Position numbers and translations under genes: made by a program
Notes under the pieces: generated by a model
Told to the model about the DNA's origin: nothing
Database searches by the model: none
What the model saw: the letters and a program-made list of their open reading frames with translations, nothing else
In this document: piece by piece, positions 31,818-39,726 of the stretch
Position numbering within the stretch: the stretch's first letter is position 1
Layout of the letters: each line of letters starts with the position of its first letter
NCBI GenBank assembly: GCA_050729835.1
Contig: JBOHLS010000020.1
Span: 1 to 49,438 of the forward strand
Direction: 5' to 3'
DNA length: 49,438 bases
DNA from: REEB95 sp050729835
GTDB lineage: Bacteria; Pseudomonadota; Alphaproteobacteria; ATCC43930; CGMCC-115725

Positions 31818-34390
31818 GCGCGCGTTTCGACCTTGCCGCGGCGGCGCGGGATCTGCCGGTTGCCGAAGCCCTGCCGGCGCTGACCGCGGCTCTAGCGACG
31901 CGCGGCGTCGCGGTGCTGGAGGCACCGCCCGGCGCCGGCAAGACGACGCTGGTGCCGCTGGCCTTGCTCGACGCGGCGTGGCTGGCGGGCAAGAAGCTCT
32001 TGATGCTGGAGCCGCGGCGGCTAGCGACGCGCGCAGCGGCGCGGCGCATGGCAAGCCTGCTCGGCGAGAGCGCCGGCGAGACCGTGGGCTTCCGCACCCG
32101 GCTCGAAACCCGCATCGGACTCAAGACGCGCATTGAGGTTCTGACCGAAGGCATTTTGCCGCGAATGATCGAGGACGATCCCGCGCTCGACGGCGTCTGC
32201 GGCCTGATCTTCGACGAGTTCCACGAACGCAGCCTCGAAGCCGATCTGGGATTGGCGCTGGCGCTGGAGACGCGGCGGCATCTGCGGCCCGACCTGCGGC
32301 TCCTGGCGATGTCGGCGACACTCGACGGCGGCAGGGTCGCAGCACTACTCGGCGATGCGCCGACGATCAAGAGCGAAGGCAAGATGTTCCCGGTCGAAAT
32401 CCGCAATTTGGATCGTCCCGTACCCAAGCGTTTCGAAGCCGCGGTGGCGGCAACGGTGCGGCGCGCGCTCGCCGACGATAGCGGCAGCGTGCTGGTGTTC
32501 CTGCCAGGCGGCGCCGAAATCCGCCGTGTCGCGCGCTTGCTCGAAGACGGGGAATTGTCGGGCGGCGTCGGCGTCGCGCCGCTCTACGGCGACCTGCCGC
32601 CGGCGGCACAGGACGAGGCGATCCGGCCGGCGCCGGCGGGAAAGCGCAAGGTGGTGCTGGCGACCGCGATCGCCGAGACCAGCCTGACCATCGAGGGCAT
32701 TCGCGTGGTGATCGACGGTGGGCTGATGCGCGCGCCGCGCTACGACCCAGCGAGCGGCATGACGCGGCTGACGACGCTGAGGGTCTCGCGCGCCTCGGCC
32801 ACGCAGCGCAGCGGCCGCGCCGGAAGGCTCGAGCCCGGCGTGGCCTATCGCCTGTGGCCGGCGCGCGAGGAAACCCAGCTCGCGCCCTACAACGCGCCGG
32901 AGATTCTCCAGGCCGATCTCGCGCCCCTCGCTCTCGCGCTGGCGCAATGGGGCGCGGCCGAACCGCGCGAGCTGGCGTTCCTCGATCCGCCGCCCGAGGC
33001 CGCCTATGCCGAGGCGCAGAATCTGCTGCGCGACCTCGGCGCGCTCGATGCGGCGAACAAGATCACGGCGCATGGCAAGGCGATGGCCGGGCTGGGCCTG
33101 CATCCGCGCCTGGCGCACATGGTGTTGCGGGGGAAAGAACGAGGGAGCGGCGATCTCGCCTGCGCGAGCGCGGCGCTGCTGATGGAGCGTGACGTGCTGC
33201 GCGCCGCGCCCAATGCGCGCGACGCCGATTTCCGCCTGCGCGTCGAGCTGATGAACGAGCGCGGCGCGGCCAGGCAGGTGCCGCCGGGAATGACGCTCGA
33301 CCGCGGCGGGCTCGACCGCGCGCGCGACGCGGCGCGGCAGATGCGTCAGCGCCTCGGCATTCGCGGCGAGAATTTCGACGCGCGCGAGACCGGGCGGCTG
33401 CTGGCCCTCGCCTATCCCGATCGCGTGGCGCAGAAGCGGCCGGGTGTTACGGGCCAGTTCCTGCTCGCCAACGGCAAAGGCGCGGAACTGCCAGCGGGCG
33501 ATCCGCTGGCCAGTGCGGAATTTCTTGCCGCGGCCGATCTCGACCTGCCTTCGCCGGAGCGAAGCCGCCCCGGCTTCGCGCAGGCAGGTGGCGCGCAGCT
33601 CAACGCGCGGATTTTCCTCGCCGCCAAGCTGACGCGCGAGGAGATCGAGGAGGATTTCGGAGATTCGATCGCGACCGCGGACGCGATCGCCTGGGATGCG
33701 CGCGCCGAGGCGGTGCTGGCACGGCGGCGCGCGACGCTGGGTGCGCTGGTGCTAGCGGACAAGCCGCTGGCCAAGCCCGATCCGGCGCGCGTGGCGGCGG
33801 CGATGGCGGAGGGGATTCGCGCGCTCGGGATCGGCGCGCTGCCGTGGGACAAGGATACCGAGAATTTGCGCGCGCGCGTCGTGTTCCTGCGCCGGCTCGA
33901 CGGCGACGCGTGGCCGGATTGGTCCGATGTCATGCTGCTGGCGAGCCTCGACGACTGGCTTACGCCTTATCTAACGGGTGTCACGCGCCGCGCGCAGCTT
34001 GCCGGCTTGGACCTGGCGGAAATTTTGGCGGCGCGGCTTTCATACGAGCAGCGCCGCGCGCTCGACCGCCTGGCGCCGACGCACGTCACCGCGCCGAGCG
34101 GCTCGCGCGTCGCCATCGACTATGCCGGCGCGACGCCGGTGCTGGCGGTGAAATTACAGGAGATGTTCGGTGCGCCGGCCAGCCCGGCGGTGGCCGACGG
34201 CAGGATAAAACTTCTCATTCACCTGCTGTCGCCGGCGGGCCGGCCGCTCGCCGTAACGCAGGACCTCGCCGGCTTCTGGCGCAACACCTATCCGCAAGTG
34301 CGCGGCGAGATGCGTGGCCGCTATCCGAGACATCCGTGGCCCGACGACCCGCTTGCCGCGGCGCCGACCAAGCGGACGAAGCGGCGATAA
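31814..34390 (+). CDS. hrpB: ATP-dependent helicase HrpB (DEAH/RHA family)
   Basis: An 858-aa RNA helicase. Walker A is APPGAGKTT at residues 37-45, motif Ia EPRRLATRAAARRMA, the DEFH box IFDEFHERSLEADLG in place of DEAH (usual for HrpB), motif III LLAMSATLDG, motif V VLATAIAETSLTIEGIRVVI and motif VI RASATQRSGRAGR. The HrpB-specific C-terminal part follows (IRALGIGALPWDKDTENLRA, TPYLTGVTRRAQLAGLDLAE, ATPVLAVKLQEMFGA, LIHLLSPAGRPLAVTQDLAG). The length fits the family's 800-850. TTG 31814 overlaps the preceding TGA; no ATG precedes Walker A in frame. The physiological RNA target is unknown. Confidence 0.95.
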   Translation: MSARFDLAAAARDLPVAEALPALTAALATRGVAVLEAPPGAGKTTLVPLALLDAAWLAGKKLLMLEPRRLATRAAARRMASLLGESAGETVGFRTRLETRIGLKTRIEVLTEGILPRMIEDDPALDGVCGLIFDEFHERSLEADLGLALALETRRHLRPDLRLLAMSATLDGGRVAALLGDAPTIKSEGKMFPVEIRNLDRPVPKRFEAAVAATVRRALADDSGSVLVFLPGGAEIRRVARLLEDGELSGGVGVAPLYGDLPPAAQDEAIRPAPAGKRKVVLATAIAETSLTIEGIRVVIDGGLMRAPRYDPASGMTRLTTLRVSRASATQRSGRAGRLEPGVAYRLWPAREETQLAPYNAPEILQADLAPLALALAQWGAAEPRELAFLDPPPEAAYAEAQNLLRDLGALDAANKITAHGKAMAGLGLHPRLAHMVLRGKERGSGDLACASAALLMERDVLRAAPNARDADFRLRVELMNERGAARQVPPGMTLDRGGLDRARDAARQMRQRLGIRGENFDARETGRLLALAYPDRVAQKRPGVTGQFLLANGKGAELPAGDPLASAEFLAAADLDLPSPERSRPGFAQAGGAQLNARIFLAAKLTREEIEEDFGDSIATADAIAWDARAEAVLARRRATLGALVLADKPLAKPDPARVAAAMAEGIRALGIGALPWDKDTENLRARVVFLRRLDGDAWPDWSDVMLLASLDDWLTPYLTGVTRRAQLAGLDLAEILAARLSYEQRRALDRLAPTHVTAPSGSRVAIDYAGATPVLAVKLQEMFGAPASPAVADGRIKLLIHLLSPAGRPLAVTQDLAGFWRNTYPQVRGEMRGRYPRHPWPDDPLAAAPTKRTKRR

Positions 34391-34617
34391 TCCGAGGCAC
34401 GCGGGCACAGGCGCACTATCAAGAAATGGCTGTGCAACGGATCGCTGTCGGGCAACCCGAAGCGGATTGGGTCCAGGCAGACCCGAATACCCGCATGCCG
34501 ACACGATGAGAGGTCTGCAAGGCCGCTGGTCCGCGCTTGCGCGCGGCAGGCACGCGAGTTGCGAACGTGACGCTACCTAGCAGCCATCGCTAACCTTCGC
34601 CATCGAGGGGAATCGCG
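34391..34617. other. Intergenic spacer with no recognised element
   Basis: Between hrpB and the MFS gene. The only signal is GAGGGG just before ATG 34618. Short frames here have no codon bias or ribosome-binding site and are not reported as genes. Confidence 0.6.
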
Positions 34618-35919
34618 ATGGCCGAGGCGCAGGCGCAAACCGGTCGGACCAAGATCCATTACGGCTGGGTCGTGGTCGGCATGAGCTTCGTCACGCTGAC
34701 GGTGGCGGCGGGCATGCGCTCGACGCCCACCGTGCTGATCGTGCCGCTGGAGCACGAATTCGGCTGGAGCCGGGCGATGATCTCGCTGGCGATCGCGCTC
34801 CAGCTTTTCCTTTATGGCCTGGTCGGGCCGTTCTCGGCCGGTTGCATCGACCGCTTCGGCCTGCGCAAGACGCTGGTCGGTGCGCTGCTGCTGACGCTGA
34901 TCGGCATCGGCTTCACGCCGTTCATCAAGGCATCGTGGAATTTATGGCCGCTGTGGGGCCTGGCGCTCGTCAGCGGCACCGGCGGCGCGGCGATGGTGAT
35001 GGCAGCGATGGTCGCCAATCGCTGGTTCGTGGCGCGCCGCGGCGTGGTGATGGGGTTCCTCACCGGCAGCACGGCAGCCGGGCAGCTCATCTTCCTGCCG
35101 CTGCTCGCCAACATCGTCACCCATCTCGGCTGGCGTGACGCGGTGTTCGTCGGCAGCGTCGCGGTGATCGCGACGATCCCGCTCGCGTGGCTATTGATGC
35201 GCGACCATCCGTCCGACATGGGCCTGCGCGCCTATGGCGCGGCGGCGGACGCGCCGCAGGCGATGCCGGCGCGAGTCAATCCGTTCGCGGCGGCGATGGC
35301 GGGGCTTGGCCTCGGTATCGGCCATCGCGATTTCTGGCTGCTGTCGGGCGGGTTCTTCGTCTGCGGCGCCAGTACCATCGGCCTGATCGGCACGCATTTC
35401 ATTCCCGCCTGCATCGACCACGGCATTCCCGAGACAACGGCGGCTGGCCTCATCGCCTTCATGGGCGTGTTCAATTTTGTCGGCACGACGGCGTCGGGCT
35501 GGCTCACCGACCGCTTCGACAGCCGTTACCTTCTGTTCTGGTATTACGCGCTGCGCGGCGTGTCGCTTCTGTTCCTGCCCTATGCGTTCGATTTGTCGTT
35601 CTGGGGCCTGACGCTGTTCGGCATCTTCTACGGTCTCGACTGGATCGCCACCGTGCCGCCGACGGTGCGGCTTGTCGCCAACGCCTTCGGCACGCAGAAC
35701 GTCGGCATGATGTATGGCTGGATCATGGCGATGCACCAGGTGGGATCCGCGGCGGCGGCCTATGGCGCCGGGCTGCTGCACACCGACATCGGCAGCTACA
35801 ACGACGCGTTCCTCGGCGCCGGCGGGCTGTGCATGATGGCGGCGCTGTTGAGCCTGCGCGTCGGTGTTGGCCACACGCCGCGCGCAAACCGGCCGATCCT
35901 CGTCACCGCCGAGACCTGA
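34618..35919 (+). CDS. MFS transporter (monocarboxylate/OFA-like type)
   Basis: A 433-aa twelve-span carrier. The N-terminus KIHYGWVVVGMSFVTLTVAA, the motif-A-like loop GCIDRFGLRKTLVGALLL between spans 2 and 3, ANRWFVARRGVVMGFLTGST (motif between spans 4 and 5) and WLTDRFDSRYLLFWYYALRG (the mirror motif between spans 8 and 9) place it with OFA/monocarboxylate-porter MFS proteins. The ATG at 34618 follows GAGGGGAATCGCG. It stands alone on the plus strand, convergent with the DHA2 transporter; a palindrome lies between. Substrate unknown; carboxylates are the usual choice for this group. Confidence 0.88.
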   Translation: MAEAQAQTGRTKIHYGWVVVGMSFVTLTVAAGMRSTPTVLIVPLEHEFGWSRAMISLAIALQLFLYGLVGPFSAGCIDRFGLRKTLVGALLLTLIGIGFTPFIKASWNLWPLWGLALVSGTGGAAMVMAAMVANRWFVARRGVVMGFLTGSTAAGQLIFLPLLANIVTHLGWRDAVFVGSVAVIATIPLAWLLMRDHPSDMGLRAYGAAADAPQAMPARVNPFAAAMAGLGLGIGHRDFWLLSGGFFVCGASTIGLIGTHFIPACIDHGIPETTAAGLIAFMGVFNFVGTTASGWLTDRFDSRYLLFWYYALRGVSLLFLPYAFDLSFWGLTLFGIFYGLDWIATVPPTVRLVANAFGTQNVGMMYGWIMAMHQVGSAAAAYGAGLLHTDIGSYNDAFLGAGGLCMMAALLSLRVGVGHTPRANRPILVTAET

Positions 35920-35953
35920 GCACGGTACGCGGCAAAACCCCGCGTATCGATTG

Positions 35954-35998
35954 ACCTCATCCTGAGGAGGCCCGAAGGGCCGTCTCGAAGGGCGAGGC
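35954..35998. repeat. Palindrome family C (CCTCATCCTGAGG type) between convergent genes
   Basis: ACCTCATCCTGAGGAGGCCC, GAA, GGGCCGTCTCGAAGGGCGAG. The core GGCCC-GAA-GGGCC is a strong hairpin, and outer CCTC/GAGG arms flank it. This type is widely dispersed in alphaproteobacteria. Placed between two convergent MFS genes, it may end both transcripts. Confidence 0.7.
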
Positions 35999-36028
35999 AA
36001 GTTCAACCGGTCGCTATTCCACGGTCAG

Positions 36029-37567
36029 TTAAAGTTCCGCCGTCGGCTCGGCGCGCGCGAGATGGGCACGCAACGGGATTTCCGTCCAGGTCAGCGTCAA
36101 GGCCAGCGCCACCGCCATGACCGCCGCGCCGGCGGCAAATGCCCAATGGAAGCCGTGCGCCAGCGCGCCGGGCAGCGCCGCGCGCGCCGCCGGGGCGATC
36201 GCCGAGGCATCGGCGCCGCCGCGCAGCAGCGCGTTCGCCATGCCGGCGGCGCCGGCCTGCGCCAGGCGGGCGTCGAGCGCGGCCAGCAGGATCGCCCACA
36301 GGAAGGCCGCGCCGAACGATCCGCCGAGCGAGCGGAAGAAGGCGACGCTGGCGGTAGCGGCGCCGATGTCGCGCGCCTCGGCGGCGTTTTGCGCCGCGAC
36401 CAAAGTCGCCGGCATGGCGCCGCCCATGCCGATGCCCAGCAGGCCGATGAAAATATCGACGAACCAGGCGGACGTCGCGCCGTCGGCGAAGGCCAGCGCG
36501 CCGAACGCCACCACGGCGAACGACAGTGTCAGCATCGGCGCTTTCTTGTAGCGGCCGCTGCGCCGCATCCATTGGCCGGTGGGATAGGCGCCGAGCACGG
36601 TGCCGCCCATCAGCGGAATCAGCAGCAGGCCGGTGTCGCCGGCGTCCTGGCCGAGAACCAGCTGGATGAAGACCGGCAGCAGCACGATGGCGCCAAACAT
36701 GCCGGCGGAGACGACGAAGCCGATGAGGTTGGCGGTGAGGATGACCGGACTGACGAACAGGCGTGGCGGCAGCAGCGGATCGAGCGCGCGCAACTCCTGA
36801 AGCGCGAACAGCGCCAGCAGCAGGATGCCGGCGGCGGTCAGGCCGAGGATCGGCGGCGACAGCCAGGGGAACTCGACGCCGCCCCAGCTGGCGACCAGGA
36901 GTAGCGCGACGACGCCCGGAATCAGAATGGCCGCGCCCAAATAATCGATGCGCGGATAGCCGCCGTGCACCGGCAGGCGCTTCAGCGCGTTCCAGCACAG
37001 CACCAGGCCGAGCGCGCCGATCGGTAAATTGATCCAGAACACCCAGCGCCAGGAAAGATATTGGACGAAGACGCCGCCCAGGACCGGACCGCCGACGCTG
37101 GCCAGCGCCCAGATGCCGCTCATATAGACCTGGTAGCGGCCGCGCTCGCGCGGCGAGATGACGTCGGCGATGATCGCCTGCGCCATGCTGATCAGGCCGC
37201 CGCCGCCGATGCCTTGCAGCGCGCGGGCGGCGATGAGCTGGCCCATGCTTTGCGCCGAGGCGCAGAACGCTGACGCCGCGATGAAGACGAAGATGCCGAC
37301 GATGATCAACCGGCGGCGGCCATAGAGATCGCTGAGCTTGCCGTAGATCGGCGTCGAGGCGGTGGAGGTCAGCAGATAGGCGGTGACGATCCACGACAGA
37401 TGCTGGATACCGTTGAGATCGTCGGCGATCGCGGGCAGCGCCGTGACCACGACGGTCTGATCGAGCGCGGCGAGCAGCAGCCCGATGAGCGCGCCCGACA
37501 GGATACTGAGAATCTCGCGATGGCTGAATTGCGCCGGCGATGCCGCGCGCGTGGCCGACATGGCCAT
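36029..37567 (-). CDS. DHA2-type multidrug MFS transporter (14 spans)
   Basis: A 512-aa proton-driven exporter of the EmrB/QacA group. The opening motif LLLAALDQTVVVTALPAIAD (D1) and YGKLSDLYGRRRLIIVGIFV (motif A) are typical, LISMAQAIIADVISPRERGR (motif B region) follows, and VGGPVLGGVFVQYLSWRWVF is motif C of drug antiporters. Fourteen hydrophobic spans can be counted. AGAGGGCAGTCC precedes ATG 37567. No membrane-fusion partner (EmrA) or TetR regulator is adjacent, so substrate and control are unknown. Confidence 0.92.
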   Translation of the reverse strand: MAMSATRAASPAQFSHREILSILSGALIGLLLAALDQTVVVTALPAIADDLNGIQHLSWIVTAYLLTSTASTPIYGKLSDLYGRRRLIIVGIFVFIAASAFCASAQSMGQLIAARALQGIGGGGLISMAQAIIADVISPRERGRYQVYMSGIWALASVGGPVLGGVFVQYLSWRWVFWINLPIGALGLVLCWNALKRLPVHGGYPRIDYLGAAILIPGVVALLLVASWGGVEFPWLSPPILGLTAAGILLLALFALQELRALDPLLPPRLFVSPVILTANLIGFVVSAGMFGAIVLLPVFIQLVLGQDAGDTGLLLIPLMGGTVLGAYPTGQWMRRSGRYKKAPMLTLSFAVVAFGALAFADGATSAWFVDIFIGLLGIGMGGAMPATLVAAQNAAEARDIGAATASVAFFRSLGGSFGAAFLWAILLAALDARLAQAGAAGMANALLRGGADASAIAPAARAALPGALAHGFHWAFAAGAAVMAVALALTLTWTEIPLRAHLARAEPTAEL

Positions 37568-37655
37568 GGACTGCCCTCTCTTCGGGCAGAGGGTCTATCG
37601 CGGCGGCGGCGGCAAGTCACCAGCGAATCGGCAATGGCAGGGCTGCGCGGGGCCA

Positions 37656-38048
37656 TCAGTGATCGTCGGCAACGCCCTTGAGCTTCTCGTAAGTCCGCAA
37701 TCCCCCCATCCCCAGCATGCCGAACATGAGCTGCCAGAGCGGGTCGTCGAGCGCCGGCGGCCGCGGAAAGCCGTAGCCCGACCAGCTCGTCGCCCACACC
37801 GCCAACGGCACCAGCAGATACTGATAGGCGAGCGCGCCGCCGCAGCACCAGCCGATGAATGGCCGCCAGCCGGCGACGAACGGCGACGGGCTGGCCGCCT
37901 CGGCCGTGTCGATCTGGTCCTGCGCCGCATCCCAGCTCACCAGCGAGCTGCGCAGCTCGCTTTCGGCCTGGGCGCGCTGCGCCGGATCGGGGATGAACTT
38001 GTTGACGATGCCGAGGATGTTGCCGATGAGATCGGCGATGCCGAACAT
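37656..38048 (-). CDS. Holin-like protein, 3-TM family related to gene-transfer-agent holins
   Basis: A 130-aa protein with a helical N-terminal part (IADLIGNILGIVNKFIPDPA, QRAQAESELRSSLVSWDAAQ), then WRPFIGWCCGGALAYQYLLV and two more hydrophobic stretches, ending GMLGMGGLRTYEKLKGV. FVAGWRPFIGW and the G-M-G-G-L-R-T-Y-E-K tail are signatures of the holin family used in gene-transfer-agent release. Such proteins make inner-membrane holes that let a muralytic enzyme reach the wall. Next to it are a 32-aa membrane peptide and, beyond an insertion, a lytic transglycosylase. No GTA structural gene is present here. Confidence 0.85.
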   Translation of the reverse strand: MFGIADLIGNILGIVNKFIPDPAQRAQAESELRSSLVSWDAAQDQIDTAEAASPSPFVAGWRPFIGWCCGGALAYQYLLVPLAVWATSWSGYGFPRPPALDDPLWQLMFGMLGMGGLRTYEKLKGVADDH

Positions 38049-38055
38049 GGCATTC

Positions 38056-38154
38056 TCACAGAACGATGCTGATAAGCGCGACGACGAAGGCGCCGGCGGC
38101 GCCGGCGAGCGCGGATGCCAAATCCTGTTTGGCGGCGGTTTCGATGTCGGTCAT
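38056..38154 (-). CDS. 32-aa membrane peptide beside the holin
   Basis: ATG 38154 follows AAAAGGAGCACACGC, a strong ribosome-binding site. The peptide is MTDIETAAKQDLASALAGAA plus GAFVVALISIVL: a polar start and one hydrophobic helix. It ends 7 bp before the holin ATG, so the two are cotranscribed. Longer in-frame starts upstream lie in a dispersed palindrome and are unlikely. By position it may be an accessory (antiholin-like or pinholin-like) component, which is inference. Confidence 0.6.
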   Translation of the reverse strand: MTDIETAAKQDLASALAGAAGAFVVALISIVL

Positions 38155-38202
38155 GCGTGTGCTCCTTTTCATGGTGTTGACGGCCAGAAGAAAATGGGCG
38201 TC

Positions 38203-38290
38203 GTCATTGCGACACGGTGCGAAGCGGCGCGGAAGCAATCCAGAAAGACGCATCGGATTGCTTTGCGCCGTGCCGGCGCTCGCCATGACG
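38203..38290. repeat. Palindrome family B copy
   Basis: CGTCATTGCGACACGG at the left and GCGCTCGCCATGACGAA at the right, with GCGGAAGCAATCCAG facing GGATTGCTTTGCGC inside. It has two nested inverse arms of about 12 bp. It lies between the 32-aa peptide gene and the transglycosylase remnant. Confidence 0.7.
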
Positions 38291-38304
38291 AATGACGGCT
38301 TCGA

Positions 38305-38498
38305 TCAGGAATAGGCGCGCGCCAGCCAGCCGGCGAGGAAGCGCTCGCGCCCGGGATCGCGCGCGGCGAGCGCCGCATCGGACGAGACGGCGCTCGCGGC
38401 ACGCGAAATTCGTCGCCGGGACGATGCCGCAAAGCTGGATGATCGTGGCGAGATCCTGAATCTGCCGCGGGCTGGCCGCGAGCGCGGGCTAGGCGGCG
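38305..38498 (-). pseudogene. C-terminal remnant of a second lytic transglycosylase
   Basis: Minus-strand codons at 38402-38498 read PALAASPRQIQDLATIIQLC and GIVPATNFA, the same as the C-terminal part of the intact enzyme at 39844-39940, with 91 of 97 bases identical. After that the frame shifts, and another frame gives SSDAALAARDPGRERFLAGW followed by LARAYS and a stop at 38305, a sensible but different C-terminus. The 5' part is missing: the fic promoter region starts about 10 bp away. So it is a truncated paralogue or partial duplicate left by the insertion event. Confidence 0.65.
38402..38498. repeat. 97-bp direct repeat, left copy, next to fic
   Basis: Matches 39844-39940 with six substitutions and no gaps; identity breaks off sharply on both sides. 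The two copies bracket the fic gene at about 100 bp on each side. The repeat encodes transglycosylase C-terminal residues on the minus strand. Confidence 0.8.
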
Positions 38499-38524
38499 GA
38501 CTTTTCATGCGGAGATTGGCGGCT

Positions 38525-38590
38525 ATATTATCCGCATATAACGCGGAGAATATACTTGCCTTTGCGGCGAATAGCTGCGATATTCTCCGC
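38525..38590. promoter_or_regulatory. Operator-like inverted repeats upstream of fic
   Basis: GCGGAGAATAT at 38543-38553 and its perfect inverse ATATTCTCCGC at 38580-38590 are 26 bp apart. A related inverse unit TATATTATCCGC lies at 38525-38536. All are within 80 bp before the fic TTG start. The A/T-rich spacing suggests a promoter between or under them. Likely bound by the Fic protein's own C-terminal winged helix or by a partner. Confidence 0.5.
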
Positions 38591-38604
38591 AAAGGATACG
38601 GAGA

Positions 38605-39720
38605 TTGTCTACTTACGTCCATCAGCGGAAGAACTGGCCCCACTTTCGGTGGCAGGCGGAGGAACTCGCCAAAGCGCTTGCCGAAGCCCGCCATCGGCAG
38701 GGGCGCTTGATGGGCCGCATGGATGCACTAAATCCCCAACTCCGCGCCGAAGCTTCACTCGAGACCCTCACCGCGGAGGCCGTGAAATCGAGCGAGATCG
38801 AGGGCGAGAAACTGGACCAAGCGCAAGTCCGATCTTCGATCGCGCGCCGCCTCAAAATCGATATTAGCGAGGGCGTTCAGAACGAACGCCATGTGGAAGG
38901 CGTCGTGAAAATGATCCTCGATGCCACCATGAACTATGGCGAGCCCCTCACGAAGGACCGACTCTTCGGATGGCATGCCGCCCTGTTTCCAACAGGACAC
39001 AGCGGCATGCGAAAGATCACGGTCGGCGCATGGCGCCCGCCCAAAGCCGATCCGATGCAGGTGATCTCGCACAAGGGGCCCATCGAGCGGGTCCATTTTG
39101 AAGCGCTAAGCGGTGGGCGGATCGAGCAAGAAATGAAGGCGTTTCTCGACTGGTTCAACCGCGACCACGAGAAACTTGACCCCGTACTCAAGGCCGGTAT
39201 CGCTCATTTCTGGTTCGTGACCATTCACCCGTTCGAAGACGGAAATGGCCGCATCGGCCGTGCCATTGCCGATGTGGCCCTGGCCCGCTCAGAAAATAGT
39301 GTGCAACGATTCTACAGCATGTCGGCGCAAATTTGGCGGGAACGGGACGCGTATTACAATTACCTCGAGGAAACGCAGAAAGGCGACCTCGACATCACCT
39401 TGCATCTCCAATGGTTCATCGGCTGCTTTGGTCGCGCATTGCTAAACGCAGAAACGCTCCTTGCGGGCACGCTCAAGAAGGCGCGCTTCTGGGACCAGCA
39501 TGCCGCAACAACATTGAACCAACGGCAACGAACGATGCTGAAGCGGTTGCTCGATGGGTTCGAGGGCAAGCTCACAACCTCGAAATGGGCCACTATCACC
39601 AAAAGCTCGCCGGATACAGCGTTACGTGACATCGAGGGATTGATCAAGTTGGGCATTCTCGTGAAAGATCCCGCCGGTGGGCGCAGCACAAGCTATTCGT
39701 TGGTCGAGCCGGCCCGATAA
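38605..39720 (+). CDS. Fic-domain AMPylase, DUF4172 N-terminal type
   Basis: A 371-aa protein. The Fic motif is complete: HPFEDGNGRIGR at residues 208-219, with catalytic His208. The N-terminal part carries the built-in inhibitory helix (S/T)xxxE(G/N) as S62-S-E-I-E66-G67, so it is a class II Fic protein that restrains itself. The DUF4172 start (MSTYVHQRKNWPHFRWQAEE) fits. The last 70 residues look like a winged helix (LTTSKWATITKSSPDTALRD, IEGLIKLGILVKDPAGGRST). TTG 38605 follows AAAGGA by eight bases; no ATG suits. GC content is visibly lower than the flanks, and the gene splits the holin/transglycosylase cassette, pointing to transfer. The target protein is unknown. Confidence 0.92.
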   Translation: MSTYVHQRKNWPHFRWQAEELAKALAEARHRQGRLMGRMDALNPQLRAEASLETLTAEAVKSSEIEGEKLDQAQVRSSIARRLKIDISEGVQNERHVEGVVKMILDATMNYGEPLTKDRLFGWHAALFPTGHSGMRKITVGAWRPPKADPMQVISHKGPIERVHFEALSGGRIEQEMKAFLDWFNRDHEKLDPVLKAGIAHFWFVTIHPFEDGNGRIGRAIADVALARSENSVQRFYSMSAQIWRERDAYYNYLEETQKGDLDITLHLQWFIGCFGRALLNAETLLAGTLKKARFWDQHAATTLNQRQRTMLKRLLDGFEGKLTTSKWATITKSSPDTALRDIEGLIKLGILVKDPAGGRSTSYSLVEPAR

Positions 39721-39726
39721 GTGAAT

